Below are positions 22,804-34,946 of a stretch of 64,000 bases of DNA, one piece after another. How positions within the stretch are numbered: the first letter of the stretch is position 1; each line of letters opens with the position of its first letter. Below the pieces are notes generated by a model. It did no database searches and was not told the DNA's origin. It saw nothing but the letters and a program-made list of their open reading frames with translations. A program made the position numbers and the translations under genes. This DNA comes from Stereocaulon alpinum. Its lineage: Eukaryota > Ascomycota > Lecanoromycetes > Lecanorales > Stereocaulaceae. The stretch lies in assembly GCA_018257865.1 (NCBI GenBank), contig JAEUBA010000003.1, forward strand, positions 806,001-870,000, read 5' to 3'.

Positions 22804-24072
22804 CTAGAACATTGGGGCTATTTGGCCGATCGGAGGTAGCGAGCACGGGCCATAAAGCTGATTCGAAGGATGGTTGGTGAGACTTGCAGGCGTCGGCGGT
22901 CGGTGGAAGCTTTCCGTGCCCGCATTGGGTCCGCCATAGTAGTCCTGATTTGTTGGCGTGATGGGGGGTGTGAGACACCCATTGTTCATGCTCGGCAGGA
23001 AGTTTGGCTTTGTCGGTGTAGCTGGTAGCCTATCTTGGAGTAGCTGCTCTTTGTGGTCTTCTAGGCGAGTCTCTGCTGGTGGCGTCAGTGGGGCGGAATA
23101 GCATCTACTAATAGAAGCTTGTTTGGCCATGAAACTCTCTAGGATGATTGATACCTTTGAGAGGTGTGCACTCGAGTACTTGCGAGACAAGACTCCGGAA
23201 GGCTGTTGCAACTGCTGAGATAGACTGAGCAAGGTTTGGTGATCATACTTGGAGGCCCATTCGTCATTCAGAGCTTGAGGTCGACTGAGAATGTATCGGG
23301 CCACGGCTAACGAGGCCCTGGCGATGTCAGAAGGTCGTTTCGAAACGAACTCTTTGTGAAACATTGCAATCTCGGAGACGTAGCAAGCCATGTGCTCCAC
23401 TTCAGGGTCGTATGGAAGCCTTTCGAGGGCTAGTTGTAGGAAGCTGTCAATTGTGGGATGTCCAATGAGCCAGTCGACAGTCACAAGAACATGCCATTCC
23501 ATTTGAGTAAACATTTCTTCCTCGTAGAGTCCGCAGCACATAGCCTTGAGTTCGTTGATGGTTGGGACGCGGTCCTTACGGTCTCCATATTTCGAGGCTA
23601 TGAGCAAAGCGCAGCATCCGACTAGCTGGTAGTGTTTTTTGTAGACGACACGTCGAGAACAATATCGATCAAGAACGTTAATGGTCAGGAAGAGGGTTTC
23701 TGGAAGAAGTCCGAAGGCAGAATGAGCTTCAGTCAAGAAGTCAAGTAGGTATGGACGCATGAACCACTGAATCTCTGTCTGAATATCGATCGCAGCGACG
23801 TCCGGTAGCGTTATGCTCTAATCACATGTGTCAGCCAAGGACGTGAGTTGTTGTTGAGCTGCAAGGTGATTGACCTCCATCATTTCCATATGCTCAAGTA
23901 TTTGGCTGCGATACTCATAGCTTGCTTGTTGAGATAGCTCATCGGCAATAGCGAGTTGCATTTGCCGCTTGGTATGGCTCTCACGCTCCCTCATCTGTTG
24001 TCGGTATCTAGTCTCGCGGTCATCGTGCGATTCCACGAAATAACTATCGCAAGGCTGCTGGTAGTATGCCAT
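22804..24072 (-). CDS. G1/S-specific cyclin (Cln/Puc1 type)
   Basis: Cyclin partner of the main cell-cycle kinase Cdc28/Cdc2, expected to drive G1/S or polar growth. Two exons (24072-23875 and 23817-22804) with a 57-base intron join in frame to 403 aa. The joint gives SITLPDVAAIDIQTEIQWFM, a stretch well conserved in mould G1 cyclins, followed by RPYLLDFLTEAHSAFGLLPE and LTINVLDRYCSRRVVYKKHY, the core of the cyclin box. The second cyclin fold begins near WLIGHPTIDSFLQL. The first 66 residues are Gln/Arg/Glu-rich. The C-terminal 100 residues are Pro/Thr/Ser-rich (TPPITPT, HRPPTPAS), resembling the PEST-like tails that mediate turnover of G1 cyclins. Exact paralogue (Cln or Puc1) cannot be decided from sequence alone. 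Confidence 0.92.
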
Positions 24073-27000
24073 GTTGAAGACCGGTCGTTTATTCGAGATT
24101 GTTGCAGACGTGTGAACGTCGAATGCAAGTTGATCGAAAACGCTTTAAACAGTAACACTATTATAGAGAGTGACTTGGGTAAGATTAATGATCGTAATTA
24201 ATTGGAACAGCAGTAATGAGTGGTCTGAAGTCGCTCGATGGTCGACCTGCTAGGGGAACTAGATGTAGAAGACTCCTGGGCTCTGAGATCATATTGTCAG
24301 CCCTTGATACCTTCGTAGGAGCTCAAAGAGCAAATGCAGGCCGCTAGGTGGAAGCGAAGCGGAACGCCGACCCTCATTTCAAAGGGATTGTTCGACGGAG
24401 ACTATCCGATTTCACGCCATCCCCCTGTGATCTGCTTACCTTTAGTTCGAGGGTTCAAGCCTTAGGTCCCTTGCAATCTTGCCTGGAATTTTGGTATGAT
24501 TGCCTCTGTTTTATTAGTAGAGGACGAGCTAACGTCTCCACTGACTGATCCAGGATGAGGCGGGGGCGAGAATGTGGAGCAGCGAACGTGATTGGGCAGC
24601 CCCAGCCTGCGCGTAAGGAGCGACGATTAGTACGAGCGTTCTAGAAAGCATCAGAGGTGGAATACCTGAGTGTTCCAAGGATTTCGTTGATGATCTATTG
24701 AGGAAGGTCTCGGCAGTACTAAGGCTAGGAACGTTTTCGAACCCGTTTCTTGGGAGTACAAAGTCTGCGAGAGGATATGCACGTTAGCTATGGCGTCTTG
24801 CGAGTTCGAATTAGGTCATGAAAGATATTATGTGTAGCAAAGGCCCTAACGCGAGTCCGTCACGCGTTATGCTCGCGTTCATGAATAGAGTAGCAGCAAT
24901 GAACTCCATAATGGAAGGTAAGAGCCATTTCATAATCCGTGTGTTGTCAATAGAGAACACAGCAGGCTGACCGGACTCGTTGTGGCTATGTCCGTTGAGA
25001 ACGCTCCTAAAGAATAGCCCACAATCTGCAATCTGGCTACACGCCGACACGAGGGAGCTTGGAAAATCTGACATCAACAAGTCGGTGATTGGTTGAGACC
25101 AGGCATCAGAGGAAGAGCCTTGACGTTGTTGGATATTGGTTGGGTACTGGGCTTCGAAGAGGTTGATCATGTTGAATGGCTCGGTCGCAGCCAATCAATC
25201 ACAACGAGCCATTGGAGGTCAAAAGGTCGAGGCAGGGGCCAGCACATTCCAGGGTTAGGTCTCCGGAGTATGAGGATTGCTTCTCAATGAAGTTGAAGGG
25301 GGATGGAGTCGTTTCTGGGCTATGTGAGGCCACGGCCGGGCCTCCTTGTAGGAGGCCATTAAGGAATGCGAAAATCACAAAGCTATTCCACTCACCATGC
25401 ACTTCTCGTTTGTCAACACAGCTCTTTCGATTGTATAGTGACAAGCTATCTTGCTGAGAGGTCGAGATTGTCCGTGGTGTGAACTTCGGGTCGTTGGAGG
25501 AGGATGCTTCGTTCAAGTTGGGTAAGGGCTTGAGGGGTGGTGAAGGCCGTAACGAGATGAGGAGGAAGGAAAGAACCAATGAGATGATGAGGGAAAAGAT
25601 TGACAACTTGCTGCCGCGAGTGAAGGAGGTGTCGAGTGGTGAAATGGGATGACGACCTGCACGGCAGAAGTGAAGGAGTCGAAAGCGCCCAGCTTCACGT
25701 CTGAGGCATTTGACGAACTCCTTGCCCGCTCTGAGCCTCTGTATGACTGGCAGAGGAGAGTCCTGGGGCAATGGTGAGGAGGGATAGAGGTAGGAGAGAT
25801 GATAGTGAGAGGAGAAGCACTGCTCTCCACACGATGGAAGGAGAAGGTTGAGGCTGGCACCTCTCAGATTCAAGATTTGTTCGTTCGGGTCAAGCGGCAG
25901 GGGTCCTTAGTTTAGGGACTAGCCTTCCCACAGACGGCCTGAACGTTTGAGCCTATGAAGTGCCTGGGACTGCCTGAGTTCTGATACCTACGATAACCCT
26001 TACGCCGGCCTTGGCTGCTCAACGCCGTCGGTCGCGTGTCGTGATGCTTCTACTCTTATCCAGCTCGTTGGTTCTCCTTGGCTTTCGTAAAACTTAGAAC
26101 TACGAGCTGAGGAGGTGTTCGGCTCTTACGTATGAGGTTTCATCTGGTTCCTAGAAGTAGAGTCGCTTGTATAATAACTTGACGAGTTCATTGTCCTTCC
26201 ACGCGAACTCTCTCTCCTTTCTCCATTCCTTCTTATTTGAGCCAAAGCACGCTGATCCAACTGAAGCGGCAGGCTCATACGCGACCTAGCTATTGCCTCT
26301 CCAGCGCCAAGTTGTTACCCAAGAACCGTCACCTTTCTCACTGGCCAAACTAGAGGCGGCTCTTCATCGATACCTCATTGGCCTTATTTTCGCTCAACCA
26401 TGGATCTGATCCTACTAGCATCATGCAGCCAAGATAGCCAGTATGCAGCCCTAAGGGTCCAATCCCATTACCTTCCCTGAGTGCCTTGCTCGACACTGCC
26501 GTTGCAGCAGTCGAGGCCTCTTTCGGTAAGGCCGATGATAGACAGTAAGGAACCACGACGTACGTACAGCGCGCTTCATCTCCACTGTGACGGCATGTTG
26601 CGTTTGCAGGGACCATCTTAATCTCAGTAAACGCTGGGATGCGATAGGAATTTATAATCATGTCACAATTTCTCACTTTACACGGCCGTCTACAGCTCCG
26701 ATGCAAGGATCACTGGATCTTGTTGCTCCATGTGTCTGTCAGCATGTCGCAGCATGGCATCTTGGACCTTGCGTGATGCGCCGGCAGAGGATGCATGGGA
26801 AGGATGCATGGGATGTCTCCAGAAGGCGGTCAACGAGGCCATTGTGTTCATCAGTATCCCCGCGAATATTCGTAAGAGGATGTCGCTATCTTTGTAAAAG
26901 CCACTGATACCAAGAGAAGCTGAAACCTGAACTGTAATGGTGGGAGCAGCTTCTGGATGGAGCTTCCGGTAGGACCCTTTGCCGTGACCCAGCCACCAAC

Positions 27001-28733
27001 CTCTCGCTTGATTTGACAGAAGGAGCGAGTCAAGCCTCAGGGCATCCTTAGCTGAGACAGCTCATCAACACCAAGCTCCGATGCGGGGCACTACTCCTGA
27101 GCTCCGCAGAGGCGTGGGCGGAGATGCTCGGTCTGCAGCAAGGAGATCCGCGTGGTATGGACGACATGCTTCACAATGTCAGGAGCGCAAACTCAGAGCT
27201 CAGGCCATTTTGATGCTCGAGTGGGAGACAATCTCTTATTGTTCCTGCAAGGAACATGCACAGAATCATGACGATTGAAAGTGTGGCTGAAAAGAAGCAA
27301 ATTTTACCAGAAGAGCTTGAATGCTACTTTACGCGTCTCCAATTTCGCGAAAATTTAGACGCGTGCAAAACGCGGGGACGATCAAATTCTCCAACTCGGC
27401 CAGCTAAGAAAGCGGTCTGGTGCAAGCCTTTGAATCCAGATCCTGACACTCACCAGGGCTGATCCCAGACTGTGTAACGACTATCGGTCTACTATCAGTC
27501 ACGCCTCCGGTTCCTTCGGGTTACGTATATTGACGCGAGAAATTGGGGAGCCTAATGCGAATGGCCGGTGCTACGCACTGTCCACTTACATCATTTCGCA
27601 AGCCGAGCAGGGCACTTCTTCCACATCGGTTCAGCTATAAACAACAACCCTGTGGGGCGTGTCAATATAGTTCATGCAGACAAAGTCAAAGGCTTCAACA
27701 GCGAGGCGAGGTCAAGACAGATGTGTATGCCACTTTTTCAACAGCCTGAGCGTGAGACTTTTTGGCCCCGCTTGCACCCTGCATCGATAGTCTCGATCTG
27801 GTAACTCAACTCATGCGAGTCGCGTGAGATATTCGTTCCAGATCTTGTGCTCTACGCTAGCGCCATTTTGTGATTTGCGCGGCATTGGAAAACCTCTCAC
27901 TTCAACATTCAGCTTAAGGGCATGTTACTACTCCACCAAGGCATGCCTTATAACTGTTAACACAAAATGGAGTCCCAATGAGCGAGAGGCTATGAAGGGA
28001 AGTGCGTCTCAGGTTTAGGCTTCGTCGGGGCTCCGCTTCACACCAGCGGGATGGTACCATGGTATCTTCATTGTTTCAGTCGTCAATGTTCCTCCGGGTA
28101 CCGTCCTAGCTCATTGCTCGCAAAATCCTTCTCTCCAGTACATTCTGACCGACACAGTTCTTGGACCGCGTTCAACCTATTTCAAAGGACCTTATTATCA
28201 CCAAAGTTTCTATCTGATTTTACAACGCTTCGTTTGAACTAGGCATTGGTTTCGAGGAAGAGCTCGACAAGTGTGCCCATTTTACTTGGCTGCTCGTTTA
28301 TCCGTGGAAGAGTTGACACCTCGTGCCGGGACCAATCCAAGAGCGGATACATGGTGTCTATTTGCCTGTTAGGAGGTACTCTTACCTACACCTCTGCGAG
28401 ATTTGCATGATACGGAAATCCTGTAGATACGTAGACCTTGACAGATGTTGAGAACAACACATTGTCAGACCAGTACTCCGTATCCGTTTCAAGCTCTTCA
28501 TCTAATGCCCTAACGGGCTTTAGGGCCCGAGACCCCGGAACAATATTTAAGCGAGCCGGCACTTGGCTAGTGAAAAGCTTCCCCTCGATTAGAGTTGCCC
28601 TCTGTAGAATCGAAATATCAAACGCCTTGGTGGTACTAGAGGTACGTCTGCAATCCTTGTGCGGCAGCTAGCCACAAGACTTATGCTGTCTTCGATCCCG
28701 AGAAGCGTGGCATGAGATGCTCGGCGACTTAAC
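24073..28733. other. 4.7-kb gene-poor region
   Basis: The largest stretch in the window without a confident gene, between the cyclin and UTP4. Short frames exist on both strands (for example 26350-26706 minus, 27081-27462 plus, 27568-28242 plus) but none has family motifs or compatible introns. Two weak minus-strand frames at 24811-25873 are listed separately. I saw no transposase, reverse transcriptase or terminal repeats. It could contain non-coding RNA genes or decayed sequence. Confidence 0.45.
24811..25873 (-). CDS. Possible membrane-anchored protein, unrecognised
   Basis: Two open frames lie end to end on the minus strand. The right one (25873-25199) has a clear hydrophobic helix (KLSIFSLIISLVLSFLLISL) followed by a Pro/Ser-rich stretch, but no ATG, because a stop sits just upstream in frame. 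It contains a good GTGAGT donor near 25396 and a CACATAG acceptor about 70 bases later. The left one (25194-24811) has a first ATG at MINLFEAQYP and no motif. They may be parts of one spliced gene with a missed first exon, or chance frames. No function can be given. Confidence 0.22.
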
Positions 28734-31700
28734 ATGGACATTCACCGCTGTCGTTTCGTGCCCTACACACCCTCTGCCATAAACGCCCTTGCTTTTTCCC
28801 ACCCTTCGAACCCCACGGCTCCAAGCAAAGGATCCGCGGACCTACGACTCGCAATAGGTCGCGCCAACGGGGACATCGAAATTTGGAATCCTCTGAAGGG
28901 CGCATGGTATCAAGAAAGTGTACTGCGGGGGGGCAAAGACCGCAGTATTGAAGGATTGGTTTGGATTCAGGATCCGGAGGAAACGGACAGGCATGGCTAC
29001 AAGATACCTGGCCGATTGAGACTTTTCAGCATCGGATATTCTACGGCTGTTACAGAATGGGATCTGGCGTCGGGGAGGCCACTACGGCACTCTGCGGGTA
29101 ATTATGGAGAGATTTGGTGCATGGCGGCGCAGCCCAAAGGACCCGCGTCCAAAAAGCCAGCGAGAGAAGAACAAGAGCACATGGCGAAAGAAGAACAATA
29201 TCAGACTCAAATTATAGCTGTCGGCTGCGCGGACGGGGCCATAGTCCTACTCAACACTGCTGACGACGATTTACGATTCACCAAGATCCTTGCAAGACCA
29301 GCTAAGAAGAAGTCGCGGGTCTTGAGCCTCACCTTTCAAAATCGGCATACCATCATCGCTGGGCACGCGGACAGCACTATACGAATATACGATGTCCGTA
29401 ATGCCCAGCAGGTACGGAACATGACACTAGGAGCCGGACCAAGGAATGGCCCAAAAGAGACTCTGGTCTGGTCAGTGAAATGCATGAACGATGGGACTAT
29501 TGTCTCCGGCGACTCGACTGGTACAGTGAGCTTCTGGGATGGCAAAAATTACACCCTGCTGCAGCGGATACAGAGTCACGAAGCAGACATACTGGAAATT
29601 GCCGTCAGCGCAGACGGCCAATCCGTTTTCAGTGGCGGCATGGACCGAAGGACTACACTATACAGACGGACAGCTGGTAGTGGGTCAGCAGAGAGAAATC
29701 GATGGGCTCAGGTCACACATCAGCGAATGCATAAGCATGATGTGAAAGCAATGGCTACGTTTGAGACGAGAACCATTAGCGTCCTCGTGACAGGAGGTAA
29801 ATGGCCATGCCAGCTACTACGCAAGAGTGTCATGCTAAACAACCCACAGGGCTCGACACGTCACCTATCGTTGTCCCGATCAAAGAGTTCGGACGTGAGA
29901 ACCATCGCGCTCTCTCCTACTTACCCCAACAGCCTGTTATCAAGAGTGCACCATGGAGAAGGCTCATGATGAGTTGGTGGGATCGCGAAGTCAGCATTTG
30001 GAAAATGTCACCGCGTAGTGAGCAGGCGATAGAAGGGGTGAACTCCGCAGAGAGCATCGGCCCACAAGGGAGGACACTGATAGCCAAGGTTTTGCTTAAG
30101 GTTAGCCTCCATTCTCTGCCCATAAGTCTCACAATTTAACACAAATGAAGGGCGAAGAGTCCATCACCTCTGCGGACTTGTCGACAGACGGCACCATACT
30201 TGCAGTGTCAACTATGGCCGAGTTGAAGCTCTTTCGTCTGAGACAGAAAGGCGATAGCCTTCGAGTACAGAAAGTTGAGCTACCTTCTAAGATTGGCAAG
30301 TTTGGGGCGAAGTTGACTTACTTGTCGCCGGATAGGAGATGGCTAGCCGTCATCAAAGCTACTAACAGCATTCAGCTTTATAGAATAAAACAAGGCGAAG
30401 ATCCAAAACAAGCTCCTCAGATTCTGTCCAAAGCAGTGAATCTGAGGCGACTGGCTCGAGACAATACGAAGAGGAAAAACCAGCTCGAGAGTCTAGGAAT
30501 GTACAACAGACACATAAGTCACCTTGCCTTCTCAGCTGATAGTCGGATCCTTGCTGCCGCGGACATCTCAGGCTATCTCGACACTTGGGTCCTCGAAGGC
30601 TACGAGGACCTAATGCAAGAAAATGACGAAAAGCCCAACGGAGCACAGTCATCTTCACCTTCGTCATCCACGGACGACAGCGATACCGATAGCGATGAAG
30701 AGGAGCATGCTACGGTCCTACTTGGCCAGCACTGGATCCGCAATCCTGCCGCTTCTATACTTATAAAACTACCGGCTGCACCTCTCATTCTTTCCTTCCG
30801 ACCATCATCTACATCATCCACTGAACCTCTCATAAATGGCAACAGGGGAGTACATCCTACCGGCCACACGCCTCACCCGCACTCTCATGATCTCCCAGCC
30901 GGCGAAGACAGACTCTTCGTCCTCACAGCCGAAAATCAAATATACGAATTCAACGTCCTATCCGGCAAGATGTCAAACTGGTCCCGCAGGAACCCAACAT
31001 CAAGTCTACCACGAGAATTTCGAGACCTTCGTGACCGAGCCATGGGCGCTGTTTGGGATGTAAAGAGGCAGAATGAGAGGATATGGCTCTATGGCGTGAA
31101 TTGGCTATGGATGTTTGACCTCTCGAGGAACTTACCAGCTTTGGAAGAGAAAGACACTGAGCCACAAGCTATAAATGGCGAGGATGGTACGAAACGACGT
31201 AAGCGGAAACGAGAAAATGACCATCACCATGAAGACGACGCCTCCACACAACGTCCCAAACACGACACAGGCGCCGGCAGCAAAGTCCGCAAATCCGAAC
31301 AACATCTAGGAATAGGCCGAGAGATCCGCAAGATTGAGGGGGCAGGAGCAGACGGCGGTCAACTGCTCCGCCTCGATCAGGAATACAGTCCTGAGTCCGA
31401 TGAAGATGGCGGGGGCGAGCGAGCCATTGGGTTATCTCTCGTGAGCCTGCGAAGAAATGCCGGAGAACATGACAACGACTCGGACGATGAAAACCTAGCG
31501 AATGGCGGCGCAGTTAACACCGACGCTCCTGCAAACGACGACACTCAAACAACAAGGAAGCCACGCAAAGACCGCCTACCATACTGGCATACCTTCAAAT
31601 ACAGACCAATACTCGGCATCGTACCGTTAGAAAGCGAAAGCGGTGGTGAAGGCGATGATGATGCGGACGAGCAAGCGCCCAGAGGCATTGAAGTAGCGCT

Positions 31701-31770
31701 GGTGGAGAGACCGTTGTGGGATGTGGATCTTCCACCGCAATTCTATGGGAGTCGGGAGTGGAATACTTAG
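28734..31770 (+). CDS. UTP4: UTP4/Cirhin, U3 snoRNP WD40 protein
   Basis: Subunit of the tUTP/UtpA part of the small-subunit processome in the nucleolus, needed for early 18S rRNA processing; the human orthologue is Cirhin. Three exons (28734-29796, 29850-30100, 30151-31770) join in frame to 977 aa. The start MDIHRCRFVPYTPSAINALA and ADLRLAIGRANGDIEIWNP are characteristic of the family. WD40-type blades follow, for example LFSIGYSTAVTEWDL, IIAGHADSTIRIYDVR, GTIVSGDSTGTVSFWDG and SVFSGGMDRRTTLY. A second set of blades lies in exon 3 (HLAFSADSRILAAADISGYL). Acidic and basic insertions (SSTDDSDTDSDEEEH, KRRKRKREND) are typical of nucleolar proteins. The protein ends with GIEVALVERPLWDVDLPPQF. 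It is convergent with the next gene, 258 bases apart. Confidence 0.95.
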
Positions 31771-32028
31771 CTTGTTGATATGGAAGATATTTTTGGAATA
31801 TAACGAGCTTCATAATGACAGATGAGCAGCCGCTATGACAGCTTCAATCTGCAGAAATATTCTTCCATCCATAGGCAAAAACTGCTATGACTCGATAAAG
31901 AGCTATCTAGACGTCTCAGAACCCAGTCAAAGGCGCCAAACTGCAGGCTCATTTCACATTAACATTGTACTAAACCCCGATAGATTCCATCCAGCCATCT
32001 AAAACCACCACATTCTTCCCCTACCCCA

Positions 32029-34104
32029 CTACCCAAGCCAAGCCTGCCCAGTCCCAACCCCCAACCCAGCCAACGCAACCAAATACGCCGCCGCCCCAAA
32101 AGCCCACTGCAAATCCCTCTCCAGCACAGCCCAACAAACCCCAAAAACCAACGTACCACCCAAAAACAACCCCATCGCCAGCAACCACACCATAGACCCC
32201 ACCCACCCTTCCACAATATGTATCCCCCATCCCACACTCGTACCCTGCTGTGGACAGATTGTTAGTTTCGCTTTTCGTTTCTTGGGGGCACGTAGACAGG
32301 TTATTGATTGCGATTCTGAGGCGTCTTCGGGGTGGTGGAAGAGGTGTGTCATTAGTGTTGAGCCGACGGGGGGGACTAGGTCGCAGGGTTGGTACGTGTA
32401 TTCGTGCCTTGCGGTTGGGGGTGGCATGGAGGGGACTTTTTGGATGTCGACTAGGTTTGCGGGGTGGAGTTCGAACTTGGGGCGTGTAAGACTTGCATGT
32501 TTTTGGGTACAATTGGTCTTCGAGAGAGGAGTATCAACTTACCTGGACGAAGCGGATGCTTTTCACCCCTCGGAAAGAGAACAGTTGCGTCCATTTACCT
32601 TTGAGTCTGGAGTAGGACTCCTTGAGCTCCTTGTACAGTTGGACATCGGAACCTGTGGAGCAAACATTCAGTTGAGACAAGATAGGAGGGCGTGCCTTCG
32701 ATCGGGCGCAGACTAGAAGCCAGCGACATTCGGGATCGCACTCTATGGTGGTCGAACGCTCCTTCCTATGATGTGGGCAAGGATCATAAGAGGATGACGA
32801 TCTTTGTGATTGTATACCGAGATGTGTTGATTGCTGGGTCGAGTGGATGAGTCCCGAGGACTCTGATGTAGCGGTCGTGGTGCTCTGACTTCTTGACTGG
32901 CTTTGTTCCGCAACAGGTCTTCTTGTAACATTACCGTTCAGCCGAGTTGCTAACTCCTCGGCAGCACCAGGCCGCTTCTCGATATAGTCATCGTACATTC
33001 GACGACCGCAGCGCTATTCGTGCAGTCAGAATCACGGATAAGTACTCTGACAAAACGTGATTTAGCTGCCCAGGAACTCACACATGTCCATCGTACCCGT
33101 GACTTGCCTTCCTGCAATGGTGGTTCGCGCAATTTCACAGCAGGCAAACCTATGGACATAATCCAGCTTGTAACCGCCATGCTGGCCGAGAAATTGCAAA
33201 CCCGGCTCATTGCATACTCGAAGCTCGGAATCGCTATACCAGACAGATAAATCGGGACGAAAGGTCGTGATACCGCAATCTGGCCTTCCTGAGGCCGATG
33301 AATGGTAGCTACGCCACGAAGTTGATCATCGCAAAGTCGCTGTGAAATGCGATCCGCGTCGGAGGGAACAGAATTTTCATGCTTTATAATGGGAGATTTA
33401 TTACCATTCATGGACTGTTGGACCTGGCTTTCTAACGCATACGAACTGGGCTGGTTGGATGCTTCGGCCATGTTGGCTTGCACGGTTCCTGAAAAAGGTT
33501 AGGTAATTACAGTGGTAGACTCAGAAGGAATGCCTGAGAACCCACTCGACAACGAGGCGCTGTGGTCGATAGCAGTCAACGAAAGCCTTCTTCCAGAGGC
33601 CTTAGAGAACTCTTGGGGCATAGGCCCATCAGAAACTAACCTTCGAGCTGTGAGATGTTTGATAGGATGGCTAATCTCCGAGGAACTGCCAGAAACTTTC
33701 GTCCAAGAAGACTCATTGATGCCGATATTACCAACGGGGTCCAGCTCGCCGATTCTGTTAAGAGAGCCCGTAGGCTGTGATGGAAGAGGGGCATTGGTCG
33801 TGGTCATACACGTCTTGATCCCAAGTCCTCCAACGCGAACTGTACAATCTCTCCGTGACTCGACTCCCGCGCTTCTCTGCTCCGATATGTTCAGACCATT
33901 GTCCTCACATTTCAGGACGTCTTGAGTGGTGCAATTGATAGCGTCTGTCTTGCCCAGGCATGGGAGACATATGCCGTCTTCCAGAATGTTTTTGAACCCC
34001 TTGTTGTGACACGGCTGGTCTAGCGAAACCTTCCTTTTACAGGCTCGTTCTAGTTTGCAGTGATGATGTCCACATGAGAACAGGAGTCGCTGGTAAAAGC
34101 ACAT
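32029..34104 (-). CDS. Conserved fungal membrane protein, unnamed family
   Basis: Four exons (34104-33546, 33488-33082, 33013-32543, 32475-32029) with introns of 57, 68 and 67 bases join in frame to 627 aa. The N-terminus has a Cys/His-rich patch (FSCGHHHCKLERACKRK) and a CLPCLG pair that could bind metal. The middle is Ser/Thr-rich. Then come RVRWTC and CGRRMYDDYIEKRPGA, joined across intron 2, a region WLLVCARSKARP, IRFVQFELHP across intron 3, YQPCDLVPPVGSTLMTHLFH and VGWGIHIVEGW. The protein ends with two hydrophobic helices (VWLLAMGLFLGGTLVFGVCW and AFGAAAYLVALAGLGVGTGQ). I recognise this C-terminal block from many mould proteins without a name; some sit with HET-type genes. Function is unknown; a membrane-anchored sensor or receptor is only a guess. 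Base composition of the last exon switches from C-rich to G-rich on the coding strand. Confidence 0.82.
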
Positions 34105-34946
34105 TGCTGGTATTTATCGCGGTCTTTCCCCAGTGCAGAACAATAACAACAGTAGCTATTGATTTGAAGCGGTGCGTGATACTTTTAGCACTATGTTAAT
34201 AGCGACGTATCAAGCAATGGAAAGAATTGTTTCGAGGCTCAGGCAGGTAAGCAAATAGACTCGATGAATCTAAGAACGGAGAAAATGCTACCTGAGACTT
34301 CCTCTCCCTAACATGTGTGTTACAAGGCGCATAACATCGTTTTGGATGTGGTAATTCACATCACAAGCAGAACTTCACTGCAATCTGATTGGACGCGCAA
34401 CCAGCTTCGCTTGGAGTACAGCTTTGCGCTTTGTGCTCTTTACTGCGCATCCTATATGTCTATCAAACATATTCTGTTTGAGCCCAGTCATCCTATAATG
34501 CCTTGAGCTTGACCCTACCCTTTGGAGGCTTGGACTGGACTAGTTGAGCGAATGTCGGAAGGGTCTATGCGACAGTTGGGAAAAATATGTATTGCGTACC
34601 GCAAGTCATGCCGTTATGGACTCCGGCCAGGAGAGCTGGAACAAGTGGTGTCATCACTGACTTGTGCAATGAATTGCTATAAGCACATCTTCGGCACAAC
34701 AGCAGCCATAGGGAGGTGGACTGAGTTGCAATTTGACATCCGTGCTATGGATCAAGGAGGCTAACACAACAGTAGACTCAATAATTTGAGTGTACTCATG
34801 ACGAGATGTATGGAGTATTATACGTCTTTCATGCTCATCGCCAAGCATAGAAGAGCCGCCTTGATGCAACATGTTCGCTGACCTGTAACAACAATATTGT
34901 ACATTGGAGGAAGAGATTGGAGCCAACTGCAAATATACCGAAGATG
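34105..34946. other. Short intergenic region
   Basis: Between the start of the unnamed membrane protein and the end of squalene synthase. Frames at 34315-34764 (plus) show no motif. The left side should hold the promoter of the 627-aa protein. No structure was seen. Confidence 0.45.

Noticed and set aside
33484..33512. A 22-base intron joining the first two frames of the 627-aa gene
   Set aside because: Too short for fungal splicing. A GTGGGT donor at 33545 gives a 57-base intron with a CTAAC branch site and keeps the frame.
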